A stretch of 64,000 nucleotides of DNA, from assembly GCF_001245615.1 (NCBI RefSeq), contig NZ_CWKH01000002.1:744001-808000 (forward strand), in the 5' to 3' direction. The notes beneath the pieces are model-generated. The model searched no databases. It was given only the letters and a program-made list of their open reading frames with translations, and was not told where the DNA came from. Each line of letters opens with the position of its first letter. Within the stretch, counting starts at the first letter, position 1. The position numbers and the translations under genes were made by a program. Positions 1 to 8,631 of the stretch are shown here, piece after piece. The DNA is from Mycolicibacterium neworleansense (GTDB lineage Bacteria > Actinomycetota > Actinomycetes > Mycobacteriales > Mycobacteriaceae).

Positions 1-15
1 TCCTCGTTTCTGGGT

Positions 16-429
16 TCAACGACTCGTGGTTTGACGTGCGCTCGGGTGACGCAGATGATCGCGGGCCTTGATCTCCTCGGGGTCCAGCATGGTGATCATG
101 TCGACGCCCGGCGCACAGATGCAGACCGCAAGGAACACGCTGCGGTTGTGCTGGTCCAGGTTCGCGACCTGGTAATGGACCACATCCCCACCGGGCTCCC
201 AAAAGGCTTCGCCTGCGACAATTTTCCGCGGAGCTTCGCCTTCCAGTTCGAACAGGATCGAACCCTCCAGGACGTAGCCGAAAACGGGCCCGGAATGGCG
301 GTGCGGTTGCACTCCCTCGTCGGCCGGCGGGATCTCGACGATCTGTGTCATCGCGTGCGCGCCTTCGGGAATCCTCGGCGGGGTGACGCACAGAAGATCG
401 GTGACCGTGACGTTGCCTGCAGCCAGCAT
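16..429 (-). CDS. Cupin-domain protein
   Basis: This 137-residue protein is a single small beta-barrel. Residues about 30-105 carry the cupin signature HRHSGPVFGYVLEG followed by a glycine-rich second half (GEAFWEPGGDVVHY), the usual metal-binding His/Glu layout of the Cupin_2 family. There is no signal peptide or membrane segment, so it should be cytoplasmic. It is divergent from the LysR gene that starts 110 nt away, which makes it the most likely target of that regulator. The substrate cannot be told from the sequence; members include small dioxygenases, isomerases and binding proteins. Confidence 0.8.
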   Translation of the reverse strand: MLAAGNVTVTDLLCVTPPRIPEGAHAMTQIVEIPPADEGVQPHRHSGPVFGYVLEGSILFELEGEAPRKIVAGEAFWEPGGDVVHYQVANLDQHNRSVFLAVCICAPGVDMITMLDPEEIKARDHLRHPSARQTTSR

Positions 430-538
430 TGCTCATCCTTCGTTCAAATCGTTCGTCCTTCCATCAGACCAACGCAGCTCTATCAAGTCCAACGAACAAT
501 ATTGATCTTCTCTATCGCGGAACGCGATACTGCAAACC

Positions 539-1435
539 ATGGAACTTCGCCAGCTTGAGTACTTCATCGCGGTCGCCGGCGAGATGAGTTTCTCCCGGGC
601 CGCGAACCAGACCCATGTGGTCCAGTCGGCCCTGTCGACGGCGGTCGCGAAGCTGGAGAAGGAGCTCGGAGTGGAGCTGTTCGACCGCTCCAAACATCAG
701 ATCAGAATCACGCCGGCGGGCGAGTTGTTCCGGGAGCACGCGCGTCAGGTGGTCCAGGCCGCCCGGCTGGCCAAGGATGCGGTGACCGCGTATCACGGGG
801 AGCTCACGGGCACGGTCGATCTCGGGTCCCTGATCTCGTTCGGCACGCTCGACGTGCCGAAGGTGCTCGGCGACTTTCACCACGACTATCCATTCGTCCG
901 AATCAGATTGCGGCAGAGTCAAATTGGTTCTATCGCTTACCTCTCGGCGATCGCGGACGGGTCACTCGACCTGGCTCTCATATCAGCCCCCGACCGGTTC
1001 CCCGCCCGGGTGGACATGCGGCTGCTGTGTCAAGAGCCGATGGTGTTCGTCTGCCGTACCGATCATCGACTTGCGCGCCGCGAGGCAGTCGGTGTCACCG
1101 AGCTCTGCGATGAGGATCTGATCGGCTTCCCCTCCGAGTTCGGGCTCAGACGTCTCGTCGATGGCGCATTCACTGCCGCAGGAGTTTCGGCGCGGGTGTC
1201 CCATGAGGTGGCCCTCGAGTATGCGATCGCCGGGCGCCTCGTCCGACACGGCCTGGGCACCATCGTCATGCCGGCCAGTGAAGCGGCCCACTATCCAGAC
1301 CTGCGTGCCATCGACATCCGACCGGCCATCGTGTGGGAGATCTACCTCGCTTCGGCAGAACGGTCGCGCCTCGGGCCCGCCAGCGCAAAGCTGGCGGAAT
1401 TCCTGCTCGCGTCCGCCCCCTCCTCGGCGACCTGA
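539..1435 (+). CDS. LysR-family transcriptional regulator
   Basis: The 298-residue protein begins MELRQLEYFIAVAGEMSFSR, the classic LysR winged helix-turn-helix (about residues 1-60), followed by a two-lobed periplasmic-binding-like effector domain (about 90-290). Length is typical for the family. It is divergent from the cupin gene; the 109-nt gap would hold both promoters and the operator. The effector is unknown. A LysR box (T-N11-A) could not be fixed with confidence in the AT-richer stretch 480-530. Confidence 0.9.
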   Translation: MELRQLEYFIAVAGEMSFSRAANQTHVVQSALSTAVAKLEKELGVELFDRSKHQIRITPAGELFREHARQVVQAARLAKDAVTAYHGELTGTVDLGSLISFGTLDVPKVLGDFHHDYPFVRIRLRQSQIGSIAYLSAIADGSLDLALISAPDRFPARVDMRLLCQEPMVFVCRTDHRLARREAVGVTELCDEDLIGFPSEFGLRRLVDGAFTAAGVSARVSHEVALEYAIAGRLVRHGLGTIVMPASEAAHYPDLRAIDIRPAIVWEIYLASAERSRLGPASAKLAEFLLASAPSSAT

Positions 1436-1540
1436 ATCAGGCGCCGCGCAGTGCGAGATCGGCGGCGCGGTGCGCGATCATCATGGTCCGCGAGGCCGTG
1501 AGCGTGCGGAAACTGTCACTGTTGCCCGGTGCGTCGGCGA

Positions 1541-1562
1541 CAGACACGCACGCTCGCGGTGC
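1541..1562. repeat. 22-bp dispersed repeat, copy 1
   Basis: A 22-nt string beginning CAGACACGCA and ending CGCGGTGC is identical to positions 35865-35886. Both copies lie between convergent genes (here the LysR gene and the acyltransferase gene). Nearby GAGCGTGCG (1499-1507) can pair with CGCACGCTC (1547-1555), so the element may form part of a terminator. Confidence 0.6.
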
Positions 1563-1588
1563 GGGGGCTACCCCCTACCTACCCATTC

Positions 1589-3007
1589 CTACTGCGGCAT
1601 CGCGGACTCGACGACGGTCAGCTTGTCGGAAAGCCCTGCCACCCTGCGGATCTCGCGAAACTCCTCGAGCATGCCGTCGGTGACTTCATGCGGATCGTCG
1701 ACCGTGGCATCGTCGGAGAGCACCGAGATGTTGAGTTGATCGACATAGCTCCACACGGTGATGTTGAGCCCGCTGCCGGTCGTGATCGGCCCCACCGAAT
1801 AGATCTCGGTGACCGTGGCCCCGCCGACCTTGCCGCGCTCCCGCGGACCCGGCACGTTCGAGATGTTGAGATTGAGCACCTTGTTCTGACCGTCTTGGTG
1901 GGACAGCCATTTGAACGCCGCCTCCACCGGGGCGGGCGGCATGTACGCGGCCCAGCGCGCGATCAGTTCCGGGCCGATGAGTTGATGACTTTCCTTGGCC
2001 AGCGCGGCCGCGTCATGAGCGCGACGCACCCGCTCGGCAGTGTCGGCGACGTCCACCGGCAGCGCCACCAGCACACCGCTGAACCGGTTCCCCGAGATGC
2101 GGTCCGGCGAGAAGTCGAAACTCATCGGCACCGAGGCCAGCAGCGGATGGTCGGCCTTGCCGTCGTATTTCAGCGACAACGCGCGCAGCGCTCCGGACGA
2201 CATGGCCAGCACCAGGTCGTTGATCGTCACCCCGAGCGCCTTGCTGGTCTCCTTGACGTCGGCCAATGCCAGTGTGGCCGTGGCGAACCGGCGCTTCTCG
2301 TCGAGGATGTGGTTCATGAAGCTGGGCGGCGGGGTGAAGGGCCGGGTCAGCTCGGGCGACAGCTTGCGGCTGCTGCGCCGCACCCGGCCGAACCCCTTGG
2401 CCGTGTAGCGCACGGTCCCGGGCAACCGGCCGAGCTGGCGCATGTGGTCGGCGAATGCCGAGCGCACCAGTTCAGTCTTGCTGGGCGCGGGATCGGTGGC
2501 ATACGAATCGTCGTCGCGATCCGGACCGTCGCGCAGATCCATGCCGCGGGCGAGCAGATTCGCCGAGGCGACCCCATCGGCGAGTGCGTGGTGGATCTTT
2601 CCGACCACCGCAATACGCCCGTTGGCCAGGCCTTCGACGAAGTACATCTCCCACAGCGGCCGGCTGCGGTCCAGCGGGGTGCTGCCGATCTCCCCGATGG
2701 CCTCGTCGAGTTCGCGGCGGCCCCCCGGCGCGCGCACCCGCCACGGCCGGACGTGGTACTCCAGGTCGACGTCGCAGTTCTCCCGCCACATCGGGTGGTG
2801 GAACTTGAACGGGATGTCGACGAGCTGATACCGGAACGGGTCCAGCTTGTGCAGCCGTCCGCGGATCACCTCCCGGAATTCGTCGATGCCGAACGTCCGA
2901 TCCCCCATGTCTTCGAGCGCGATGACCGCGATCTTCAACGTGTGCATGTGCACATTCGGCGTCTCGGTGTACAGCAAGAACGCGTCCCACCCACTCAGCC
3001 GTTTCAC
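1589..3007 (-). CDS. Wax ester synthase/diacylglycerol acyltransferase (Rv0221-like)
   Basis: The 472-residue protein starts MKRLSGWDAFLLYTETPNVH, the WS/DGAT opening, and has the catalytic HHxxxDG motif (HHALADG, residues 139-145). The family transfers an acyl chain from acyl-CoA to diacylglycerol or a fatty alcohol, giving triacylglycerol or wax ester stores at the inner membrane. Length matches M. tuberculosis Rv0221 (about 469 residues), which likewise follows lipC. It starts 30 nt after the lipase-type gene stop and is probably in one operon with it, pairing lipid synthesis with hydrolysis. Which acyl acceptor is used cannot be told from sequence. Confidence 0.9.
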   Translation of the reverse strand: MKRLSGWDAFLLYTETPNVHMHTLKIAVIALEDMGDRTFGIDEFREVIRGRLHKLDPFRYQLVDIPFKFHHPMWRENCDVDLEYHVRPWRVRAPGGRRELDEAIGEIGSTPLDRSRPLWEMYFVEGLANGRIAVVGKIHHALADGVASANLLARGMDLRDGPDRDDDSYATDPAPSKTELVRSAFADHMRQLGRLPGTVRYTAKGFGRVRRSSRKLSPELTRPFTPPPSFMNHILDEKRRFATATLALADVKETSKALGVTINDLVLAMSSGALRALSLKYDGKADHPLLASVPMSFDFSPDRISGNRFSGVLVALPVDVADTAERVRRAHDAAALAKESHQLIGPELIARWAAYMPPAPVEAAFKWLSHQDGQNKVLNLNISNVPGPRERGKVGGATVTEIYSVGPITTGSGLNITVWSYVDQLNISVLSDDATVDDPHEVTDGMLEEFREIRRVAGLSDKLTVVESAMPQ

Positions 3008-3037
3008 GGCGTCCCTCCCCTGCGGTGGTGGAGGCGA

Positions 3038-4261
3038 CTATATGACCGCTTTAGCCTGGTCAATCGCCCGGTTTCGGTGAATCTGCTTGAGGAACAAGCC
3101 AATTGCAGTGGCCATCGCCCCCGTTCGGGCACCATCGGTCATATCGAACGCGTGCCCCGCCCCCGGAAGTTCAATGTAGCCGACCACCGACCGCGACACG
3201 GCCTTGAGGCGGTCGACGAAACCGCGGGCCTGGGCCACCGGAATGACACTGTCGCCGGTGCCGTGAATGACGAGGAATGGCGGAGCGTCGGGATGGACCT
3301 GAGCGATCGGCGAGGCCTGCCGGTAGATCTCCGGGTGGCGATCCATCTTGCGGCCCACCACGATCCGTTCCAGGAAGTCGACGAAGCGGACCCGCTCCTC
3401 GGTCGACCGGTCCTCCCAGTCGTAGCGCCCGTAGATGCCGACCACGGCGTCGACCGAGGTGTCGGCCCCCTCTGGCAGATCTCCCTGCACGTCCGGGTCA
3501 TTCGGCGTGAGGCCGGCGAGTGCGGCCAGGTGGCCACCGGCCGAGCAACCCGCGACTGCCACGAAATTACGGTCGCCACCGAACTTGTCGACGTTGGCCC
3601 GCGCCCAGGCGATCGCGGCTTTGACGTCGGTGATGTGCCGCGGCCAGCGGTGGTGCGGGGCAACGCGGTAATCGATCGACAGACACACCCAGCCCTGCCG
3701 GGCCAGATGCGACAACAGCGCATAGCCCTGCAGGATCCGGCCGCCGTGCACCCAGGCACCGCCGGGGACGAACAGCAGCACCGGCGCGGGCTCGGCGGGC
3801 AGGTGCTTGGGCCTCCACACATCGAGCAGTTGCGCCGGGTCGTCGCCGTAGCGCACCGAGGTGCGGTAGACGTCGCGCCGGTACGCCATGGTGTGCCAGA
3901 GGGGCGGCATGGCGTCCGGGGCCGGCCAGTCGACGGCCAGATCAGCGGATGAGACCACGCCGCGCAGTGCCTCCTGGGCAACCGTGGTGGTCTGCTCCCG
4001 CTCCGCCTTGCGAATCTCGCCGTTGTCCGGGGCGAGCAAGGATTTCGCCGAGGACGCGACGAAGTCGGGCAGGTGACGGAATCCCCATACGCTCATCGCG
4101 GTAAGGGCGCCGAAGGGTTCCAGATGCTTGCCCACGACTGGTAGCGAAGCCGATGCCACGCTGAGTGCCAGGATGTGGTCGGCCGGCGTGGCGCGCAGCA
4201 ACCATCGGGCCCGATCGGCGAGCGTCGGTGCGGGGTACCGGTTATCCGGTCGTGCCGTCAT
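3038..4261 (-). CDS. lipC: Alpha/beta-hydrolase, LipC-type esterase (Rv0220-like)
   Basis: The 407-residue alpha/beta-hydrolase has an oxyanion motif PGGAW (about 166-170), nucleophile elbow GCSAGG with Ser240, and Asp337 (HGTGDSVIP) and His370 (GAGHAFD) to complete a catalytic triad. This is the hormone-sensitive-lipase/carboxylesterase type. M. tuberculosis LipC (Rv0220) has about the same length and the same neighbour, the Rv0221 acyltransferase, so orthology by position is likely. The N-terminal 100 residues are a family-specific extension of helices with no clear signal peptide. Probable role: ester hydrolysis in lipid turnover. Confidence 0.85.
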   Translation of the reverse strand: MTARPDNRYPAPTLADRARWLLRATPADHILALSVASASLPVVGKHLEPFGALTAMSVWGFRHLPDFVASSAKSLLAPDNGEIRKAEREQTTTVAQEALRGVVSSADLAVDWPAPDAMPPLWHTMAYRRDVYRTSVRYGDDPAQLLDVWRPKHLPAEPAPVLLFVPGGAWVHGGRILQGYALLSHLARQGWVCLSIDYRVAPHHRWPRHITDVKAAIAWARANVDKFGGDRNFVAVAGCSAGGHLAALAGLTPNDPDVQGDLPEGADTSVDAVVGIYGRYDWEDRSTEERVRFVDFLERIVVGRKMDRHPEIYRQASPIAQVHPDAPPFLVIHGTGDSVIPVAQARGFVDRLKAVSRSVVGYIELPGAGHAFDMTDGARTGAMATAIGLFLKQIHRNRAIDQAKAVI

Positions 4262-4331
4262 TGCGCGAGCGTACCCCGCACGGGATTGACGGACGGGACA
4301 ACTTCGCCGACTTGTTCAGCTGGCGCACAAA

Positions 4332-4347
4332 TGTGACCTGGATCACG
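4332..4347. promoter_or_regulatory. Crp/GlxR-like binding site before fadE
   Basis: TGTGACCTGGATCACG matches the Crp consensus TGTGA-N6-TCACA at all but the last base. It lies 37 nt before the acyl-CoA dehydrogenase start, about at the -35 region of a promoter whose -10 would be TAGCTT (4371-4376). Mycobacteria carry Crp-family regulators (Rv3676 type), which supports cAMP-linked control of this beta-oxidation gene. Confidence 0.6.
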
Positions 4348-4368
4348 TCGACGGCCCGCTGAGTTCCC

Positions 4369-4383
4369 GTTAGCTTCGCTAAC
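4369..4383. promoter_or_regulatory. Inverted repeat over the predicted -10 of fadE
   Basis: GTTAGC-TTC-GCTAAC is a perfect 6-bp inverted repeat ending one base before the ATG at 4385. It contains TAGCTT, a TANNNT -10 hexamer 8 nt before the start codon. The transcript is therefore probably leaderless, and a protein bound to the repeat would block initiation. Confidence 0.45.
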
Positions 4384-4384
4384 C

Positions 4385-6547
4385 ATGACTAAGTCTGCGC
4401 TGGCCATCACTGAAGAGCATCAGGACCTCGCCGACTCGGCGCTCGGACAGTTGAACCGTCTCCACAGCCGCGCAGCCGCCCGCGCCACCCTGGAGAACCC
4501 CGGCGCTTATCCCGATGAGATCTGGTCCGCCGGCGCCGAACTCGGCTGGAACGGGCTGGCCATCTCCGAACAGTACGGCGGCTCCGGGTTCGGCCTGCCC
4601 GAACTGGCGGTGGTGGCCGAGGTCGCCGGCCGCGAACTGTGCCCGGGCCCGTTCCTGCCCACCGTCTCGGCGGCCGTGGTCATCGACCGCTACGCCCCGG
4701 ATGCCGTGCGGGCCGAACTGCTCCCCGGACTCGCCGCGGGCACGACCGTCGCCGCCCTCGGGCTGGCCGGCTCGGTGCACATCGGCTCCGACGGCCTCCT
4801 CGGCGGGCAGGCACGCGCGGTGCTGGGCGCGCCCGACGCACATGTGCTCGTGCTGGCTGCCGGCGACGACATCGTCATCCTGGATGCCACCGCCGACGGG
4901 ATCACCGTCACCGCACAGGATTCCCTCGATACCACCCGCAGCATCGGCGCGGTGGACCTGCGCGCGGCGGCCCTCGACGAGAGCCGGATCCTGCGTGGGG
5001 CAGCGCGGGCGGCCCGCACGGTGTTCCGCATCCTCGGCTCGGCGGAGGCGGTCGGCGTGTCCTGGGCCGCGCTCGACATGGCCGTCGAATACGCCAAGGT
5101 ACGAGAGCAGTTCGGCCGCACCATCGGCACATTCCAGGCCGTCAAGCACCACGCGGCCAACATGCTCGTCGACGCCGAACAGACCACCGCCGCGGTGTGG
5201 GACGCCGCCCGCGCCGACAGTCTCGACGGCGCCTGGTTCGCCGCCGCGGTGGCCGCCGCACACGCCATCCGGGCCCAGATCTTCTGTGCGCAGAACAACG
5301 TTCAGCTCCATGGCGGCATCGCCTTCACCTGGGAGCACGACGCGCACCTGTACCTGCGCCGGGCCCGCACCCTGGCCGCGGTGCTCGGCGACGGTGCCGA
5401 TCCGCTGATCGACGTGGTCGACGGACAACGCACCGGTCAGGCGCACGGGGCGTCCTTCGCCCTGCCGGAGGAGGCCGAGCAGTACCGGCAGGATGCCCAG
5501 GCCGCGGCAGCGGCCGTAAGGTCCCTGCCCGAGGACCAGCGCCGCGATTACCTGGTGGACTCCGGCTACCTGGTGCCGCACTGGCCCAAGCCCTACGGCC
5601 GGGCGGCGAATGTGTTGGAACAATTGGTGATCGAGGAGGAGTTCGCCGGCATCGAGCGGGCGGACATGGGCATCACCGGCTGGGTGACCCTGACCATCGC
5701 CCAGGCCGGCACCGACGATCAGCGCGAACGCTGGGTGGAACCCGTGCTGCGCGGGCAGGTGATGTGGTGCCAGCTGTTCTCCGAGCCGGGCGCCGGTTCG
5801 GACGCGGCCGCCGTGCGTACCGCCGCCAAGAAGGTCGACGGCGGCTGGCGGGTCACCGGTCAGAAAGTGTGGACCAGCCTGGCTCAGCACTGCCAGTGGG
5901 GCCTGGCCACCGTGCGCACCGACCCCGACGCTCCCAAGCACGCCGGCGTCACCATGATGGCGATCGACATGAAAGCCCCTGGCGTGACGGTGAATCCGCT
6001 GCGCGGTCTGACCGGTGACGCACACTTCAACGAGGTGTTCTTCGACGACGTGTTCGTTCCGGACGCCGATGTGGTCGGCGATGTGAACAAGGGCTGGCTC
6101 GTCGCGCGCGCCACCCTCGGCAATGAACGCATCTCGATCGGTGGCGGCTCGGCGGCGCCGACCGGATTCGATGCCGACGAGTTGGTGGCCCTGATCGACT
6201 CCGATCCCGACGGTGCCCGCTATGTGCGCCGCGCCGGCGAGGTGATCGCCGTGGGCCACACGCTGCGGCTGCTGAACCTGCGGCGGATCAGCCGCGCGAT
6301 CGCCGGTGCCGAACCCGGCCCCGAGGGCAATGTCACCAAGTTGCTGGTCGCCGAGCATTCCCAGCACCTGACCGAATTGGGCATGGATCTGGTCGGATCG
6401 GCCGGGGTCACCGGGCAGACGCCGAAGCTCACCCGCGCCTACCTCGGGAACCGGGCCATGACGATCGCCGGGGGAACCTCGGAGATCACCCGCAACACCA
6501 TCGCCGAGCGCATCCTGGGCCTGCCCCGCGACCCGCTCTTGAAGTAG
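4385..6547 (+). CDS. Double-domain acyl-CoA dehydrogenase (FadE6/FadE22/FadE34 type)
   Basis: The 720-residue protein is two acyl-CoA dehydrogenase domains in one chain. The first (about 1-350) ends in NNVQLHGGIAFTWEHDAHLY but lacks a normal FAD-binding middle sheet. The second (about 370-720) is complete, with MWCQLFSEPGAGSD, the WTS FAD loop and IAGGTSEITRN near the end. Such single-chain pairs (about 710-730 residues) oxidise long or sterol-derived acyl-CoAs to enoyl-CoAs, with only one domain active. The ATG at 4385 starts close behind a TAGCTT -10 hexamer. The exact FadE paralogue cannot be chosen without alignment. Confidence 0.88.
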   Translation: MTKSALAITEEHQDLADSALGQLNRLHSRAAARATLENPGAYPDEIWSAGAELGWNGLAISEQYGGSGFGLPELAVVAEVAGRELCPGPFLPTVSAAVVIDRYAPDAVRAELLPGLAAGTTVAALGLAGSVHIGSDGLLGGQARAVLGAPDAHVLVLAAGDDIVILDATADGITVTAQDSLDTTRSIGAVDLRAAALDESRILRGAARAARTVFRILGSAEAVGVSWAALDMAVEYAKVREQFGRTIGTFQAVKHHAANMLVDAEQTTAAVWDAARADSLDGAWFAAAVAAAHAIRAQIFCAQNNVQLHGGIAFTWEHDAHLYLRRARTLAAVLGDGADPLIDVVDGQRTGQAHGASFALPEEAEQYRQDAQAAAAAVRSLPEDQRRDYLVDSGYLVPHWPKPYGRAANVLEQLVIEEEFAGIERADMGITGWVTLTIAQAGTDDQRERWVEPVLRGQVMWCQLFSEPGAGSDAAAVRTAAKKVDGGWRVTGQKVWTSLAQHCQWGLATVRTDPDAPKHAGVTMMAIDMKAPGVTVNPLRGLTGDAHFNEVFFDDVFVPDADVVGDVNKGWLVARATLGNERISIGGGSAAPTGFDADELVALIDSDPDGARYVRRAGEVIAVGHTLRLLNLRRISRAIAGAEPGPEGNVTKLLVAEHSQHLTELGMDLVGSAGVTGQTPKLTRAYLGNRAMTIAGGTSEITRNTIAERILGLPRDPLLK

Positions 6548-6561
6548 CCCGGCGGGGAGGT

Positions 6562-7335
6562 CTACAGCGTCGGGACGGTGCCGCCGTCGACAACCAGATC
6601 AGCGCCCACGATCGACGACGCGGCATCGGACACCAGAAACCCCACCACCTCAGCGACCTCAGCGGGCTGGGCGGGCCTGCCCAGCGGGATGCCACCGAGA
6701 GCCGACATCAACGATTCGAGGGCGTCCGCGCGGGATCCGTCGGCGGCCGTGGCGATGCGATCGATCAGAGCGTCGGCGGCCGTGGTCTGGATGAAGCCCG
6801 GCGACACCGTATTGACCCGAATACCCTTGGGTGCCAGTTCATTCGCCAGCCCCTTGCTGTAGGCGCGCAGCGCCGCCTTGGCGGCGGCGTACCCGAGGGT
6901 GCCGTCATAGAGCGGCATCCGGCTCTGGATCGATCCGACATGCACCACCGCGCCCGAGCCGTTCTCGATCATCATCGGCAGCAACGCGCGGTCGAGTCGG
7001 ACCGCCGCCAGCAGGTTCAGGTCCAGCTCGTCGGCCCAGTCCTGATCGCTCAGCGCCGCGAACCCTCCCGATGGCGCACCGGAACCGCCCGCCGTGTGGA
7101 CCAGGATCTGGGCGCCGCCGTTACGACGAATGCGCGAGGCCACATCGGCGACGTCGGACACCGAGGTGAGGTCCGCGGCGAGAAAATCATCGGCCGCCGA
7201 GACACCGTCACCGGCGGGCTGACGCGCCACGGCGGTCACGTGGGCCCCGGCGCCCCGCAGCCGGGCGACGATGGCGGCACCGGCTCCCTTGGTGCCGCCG
7301 GTGACCACGGCCCGCCGACCTTCGAGCCCGCTCAT
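6562..7335 (-). CDS. Short-chain dehydrogenase/reductase (SDR)
   Basis: This 257-residue Rossmann protein has the cofactor motif TGGTKGAG near the start, and [14 protein letters not shown] carrying the active-site YxxxK. The end [10 protein letters not shown] is typical of classical SDRs. I place the start at the ATG at 7335, which overlaps the MerR stop codon as ATGA; an upstream in-frame ATG at 7377 would lie inside the MerR gene. Coupled translation suggests it is made with the regulator, perhaps as part of a drug- or aldehyde-response unit. Substrate unknown. Confidence 0.85.
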   Translation of the reverse strand: MSGLEGRRAVVTGGTKGAGAAIVARLRGAGAHVTAVARQPAGDGVSAADDFLAADLTSVSDVADVASRIRRNGGAQILVHTAGGSGAPSGGFAALSDQDWADELDLNLLAAVRLDRALLPMMIENGSGAVVHVGSIQSRMPLYDGTLGYAAAKAALRAYSKGLANELAPKGIRVNTVSPGFIQTTAADALIDRIATAADGSRADALESLMSALGGIPLGRPAQPAEVAEVVGFLVSDAASSIVGADLVVDGGTVPTL

Positions 7336-8150
7336 GCGTCCGCCCGAAACACCGGCCAGCACAACGTAGTCCTCCACTGCGCGGAATCATCTGTGTCCCA
7401 GTCGAACTTCTCGTAGTACTCCCGCAGCGGGCCCTCGACGCTGATCTCCCGCCTCGTCGCGTACTCCCCGAGGGCGCTGTATGCCACGTCCACATCGTCG
7501 TGCGGGCCACGATGGCTGATGGTCGCGAGTTCGGCCGCCGGGATGATGTGCGGCTCGACCCGGCCGACCGGGCGAACCTGACCATCGACCGGGATGAACA
7601 CCGTCGCGGCGCCGCGATCAGCGGTGAAGATCTCGAAGCCGAACAACGCCGCCGGCACACCGGTCGTCACCAGCCCGGTGTCGGCGAGGACTGTGGCACG
7701 TAGCTCCCCGACCGCACCCTGCCACCAGGCCGGCAGGTCGTCGCGATCCACCGTCGCCGTGATGGCGGCAGCGGGAACCGCTGGGACGGTGCGGTATTCG
7801 ATACTCACGGTCTCCTCCGGGGGTTCCAGGATGGCTCGCAACGACTCGACGGCGCTCTGGGTGGCGCTGAGCCGGTCTTCCAGCCGCCGCAGATGGTCAC
7901 TGATCAGCGCGTTGCGTTCGGCCGGAGCGCCGGCCATCACGGCACGTACATCGGCGATCGGCATATCGAGCTGACGCAGCCGGCGCACCACTTGGGCGGT
8001 GGCCACCTGGTCGAGGTTGTAGTAGCGGTAGCCGGAGGAAGAGTCGATACGGTCGGGTACGAGCAGCCCCACCTCGTGGTAGTGCCGCAGCGTCTTGACC
8101 GGCAGTTGCGTCATCCGCGAGAAGTCGCCGATCGACAGGTCGATGCTCAC
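7332..8150 (-). CDS. MerR-family regulator with GyrI-like effector domain
   Basis: Residues about 5-75 form a MerR winged helix ([20 protein letters not shown] then SGYRYY), followed by a dimerisation helix. A C-terminal domain (about 115-272) resembles the GyrI/SOUL ligand-binding fold found in BmrR-type multidrug sensors. It is co-transcribed with the SDR and divergent from a SnoaL-like protein. A 15-bp perfect palindrome (8167-8181) lies 16 nt before its ATG between likely promoter elements, as expected for MerR-type autoregulation. Confidence 0.9.
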   Translation of the reverse strand: MSIDLSIGDFSRMTQLPVKTLRHYHEVGLLVPDRIDSSSGYRYYNLDQVATAQVVRRLRQLDMPIADVRAVMAGAPAERNALISDHLRRLEDRLSATQSAVESLRAILEPPEETVSIEYRTVPAVPAAAITATVDRDDLPAWWQGAVGELRATVLADTGLVTTGVPAALFGFEIFTADRGAATVFIPVDGQVRPVGRVEPHIIPAAELATISHRGPHDDVDVAYSALGEYATRREISVEGPLREYYEKFDWDTDDSAQWRTTLCWPVFRADA

Positions 8151-8166
8151 GTGCCCAGTGTGACGG

Positions 8167-8181
8167 CTCCCCCAGGGGGAG
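8167..8181. promoter_or_regulatory. Predicted MerR operator
   Basis: CTCCCCCAGGGGGAG is a perfect palindrome centred on A8174 in the 88-nt gap between the divergent MerR and SnoaL genes. On the minus strand it follows TTGAGT (a plausible -35), placing the dyad in the spacer, the usual MerR arrangement. A second TTGACT (8202-8207) faces the plus-strand gene. Confidence 0.6.
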
Positions 8182-8238
8182 ACTCAAGCACAACGCCGGG
8201 GTTGACTCTCCCGCCACCGACGACGCGAGCCTTACGTC

Positions 8239-8631
8239 ATGTCTGGTGATATTTCAGGTCAGCTTCCCGCAGTCGTGCAGCGCTATGTCGACGCCGTCAA
8301 CGCCTTCGACACCGACGCCGTGCTGGCCACCTTTGCCGCGGACGCCGTGGTCAACGACAACCACCGCGAGTTCGCCGACCGGACCGCCATCCGCACCTGG
8401 ATCGCCGGGGAGATCACCGGGGACCGGGTCACCATGGAGGTCACCGAGGCCGACGTGCGTCCAGGGGTCATCGTCCTGCGTGCCCGCTACGACGGCGAGT
8501 TCGACAAGACAGATCTGCCCGCTGAACTGATCCTGACCAGCTACATCGTGGTCCGTGACGACGCGATCGCGGCACTGTTCATAGCCTTCGACACCGGCGA
8601 CGAGACCGGCACGGTAGAACTGACGGTGTGA
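8239..8631 (+). CDS. SnoaL-like / NTF2-fold protein
   Basis: The 130-residue protein begins with a helix (LPAVVQRYVDAVNAFDTDAV) and continues FAADAVVNDNHREFADRTAI, the standard SnoaL-like opening. The rest is a curved beta sheet typical of NTF2-fold enzymes and binding proteins. It is the first gene of a two-gene operon with the following hydrolase (GTGA overlap) and is divergent from the MerR regulator. The fold supports a small-molecule isomerase, hydrolase or binding role; no substrate can be assigned. Confidence 0.8.
   Translation: MSGDISGQLPAVVQRYVDAVNAFDTDAVLATFAADAVVNDNHREFADRTAIRTWIAGEITGDRVTMEVTEADVRPGVIVLRARYDGEFDKTDLPAELILTSYIVVRDDAIAALFIAFDTGDETGTVELTV

Noticed and set aside
430..538. 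LysR-type T-N11-A operator
   Set aside because: Several weak matches exist in this AT-richer gap, none with clear dyad symmetry.
1529..3952. 807-codon open frame on the + strand
   Set aside because: It is antisense to the acyltransferase and lipase genes, whose motifs are clear; the product is Arg/His/Pro-rich with no domain, as expected for high-GC antisense frames.
4379..6367. 662-codon open frame on the - strand
   Set aside because: Antisense to the acyl-CoA dehydrogenase, no recognisable domain, composition typical of a shadow frame.
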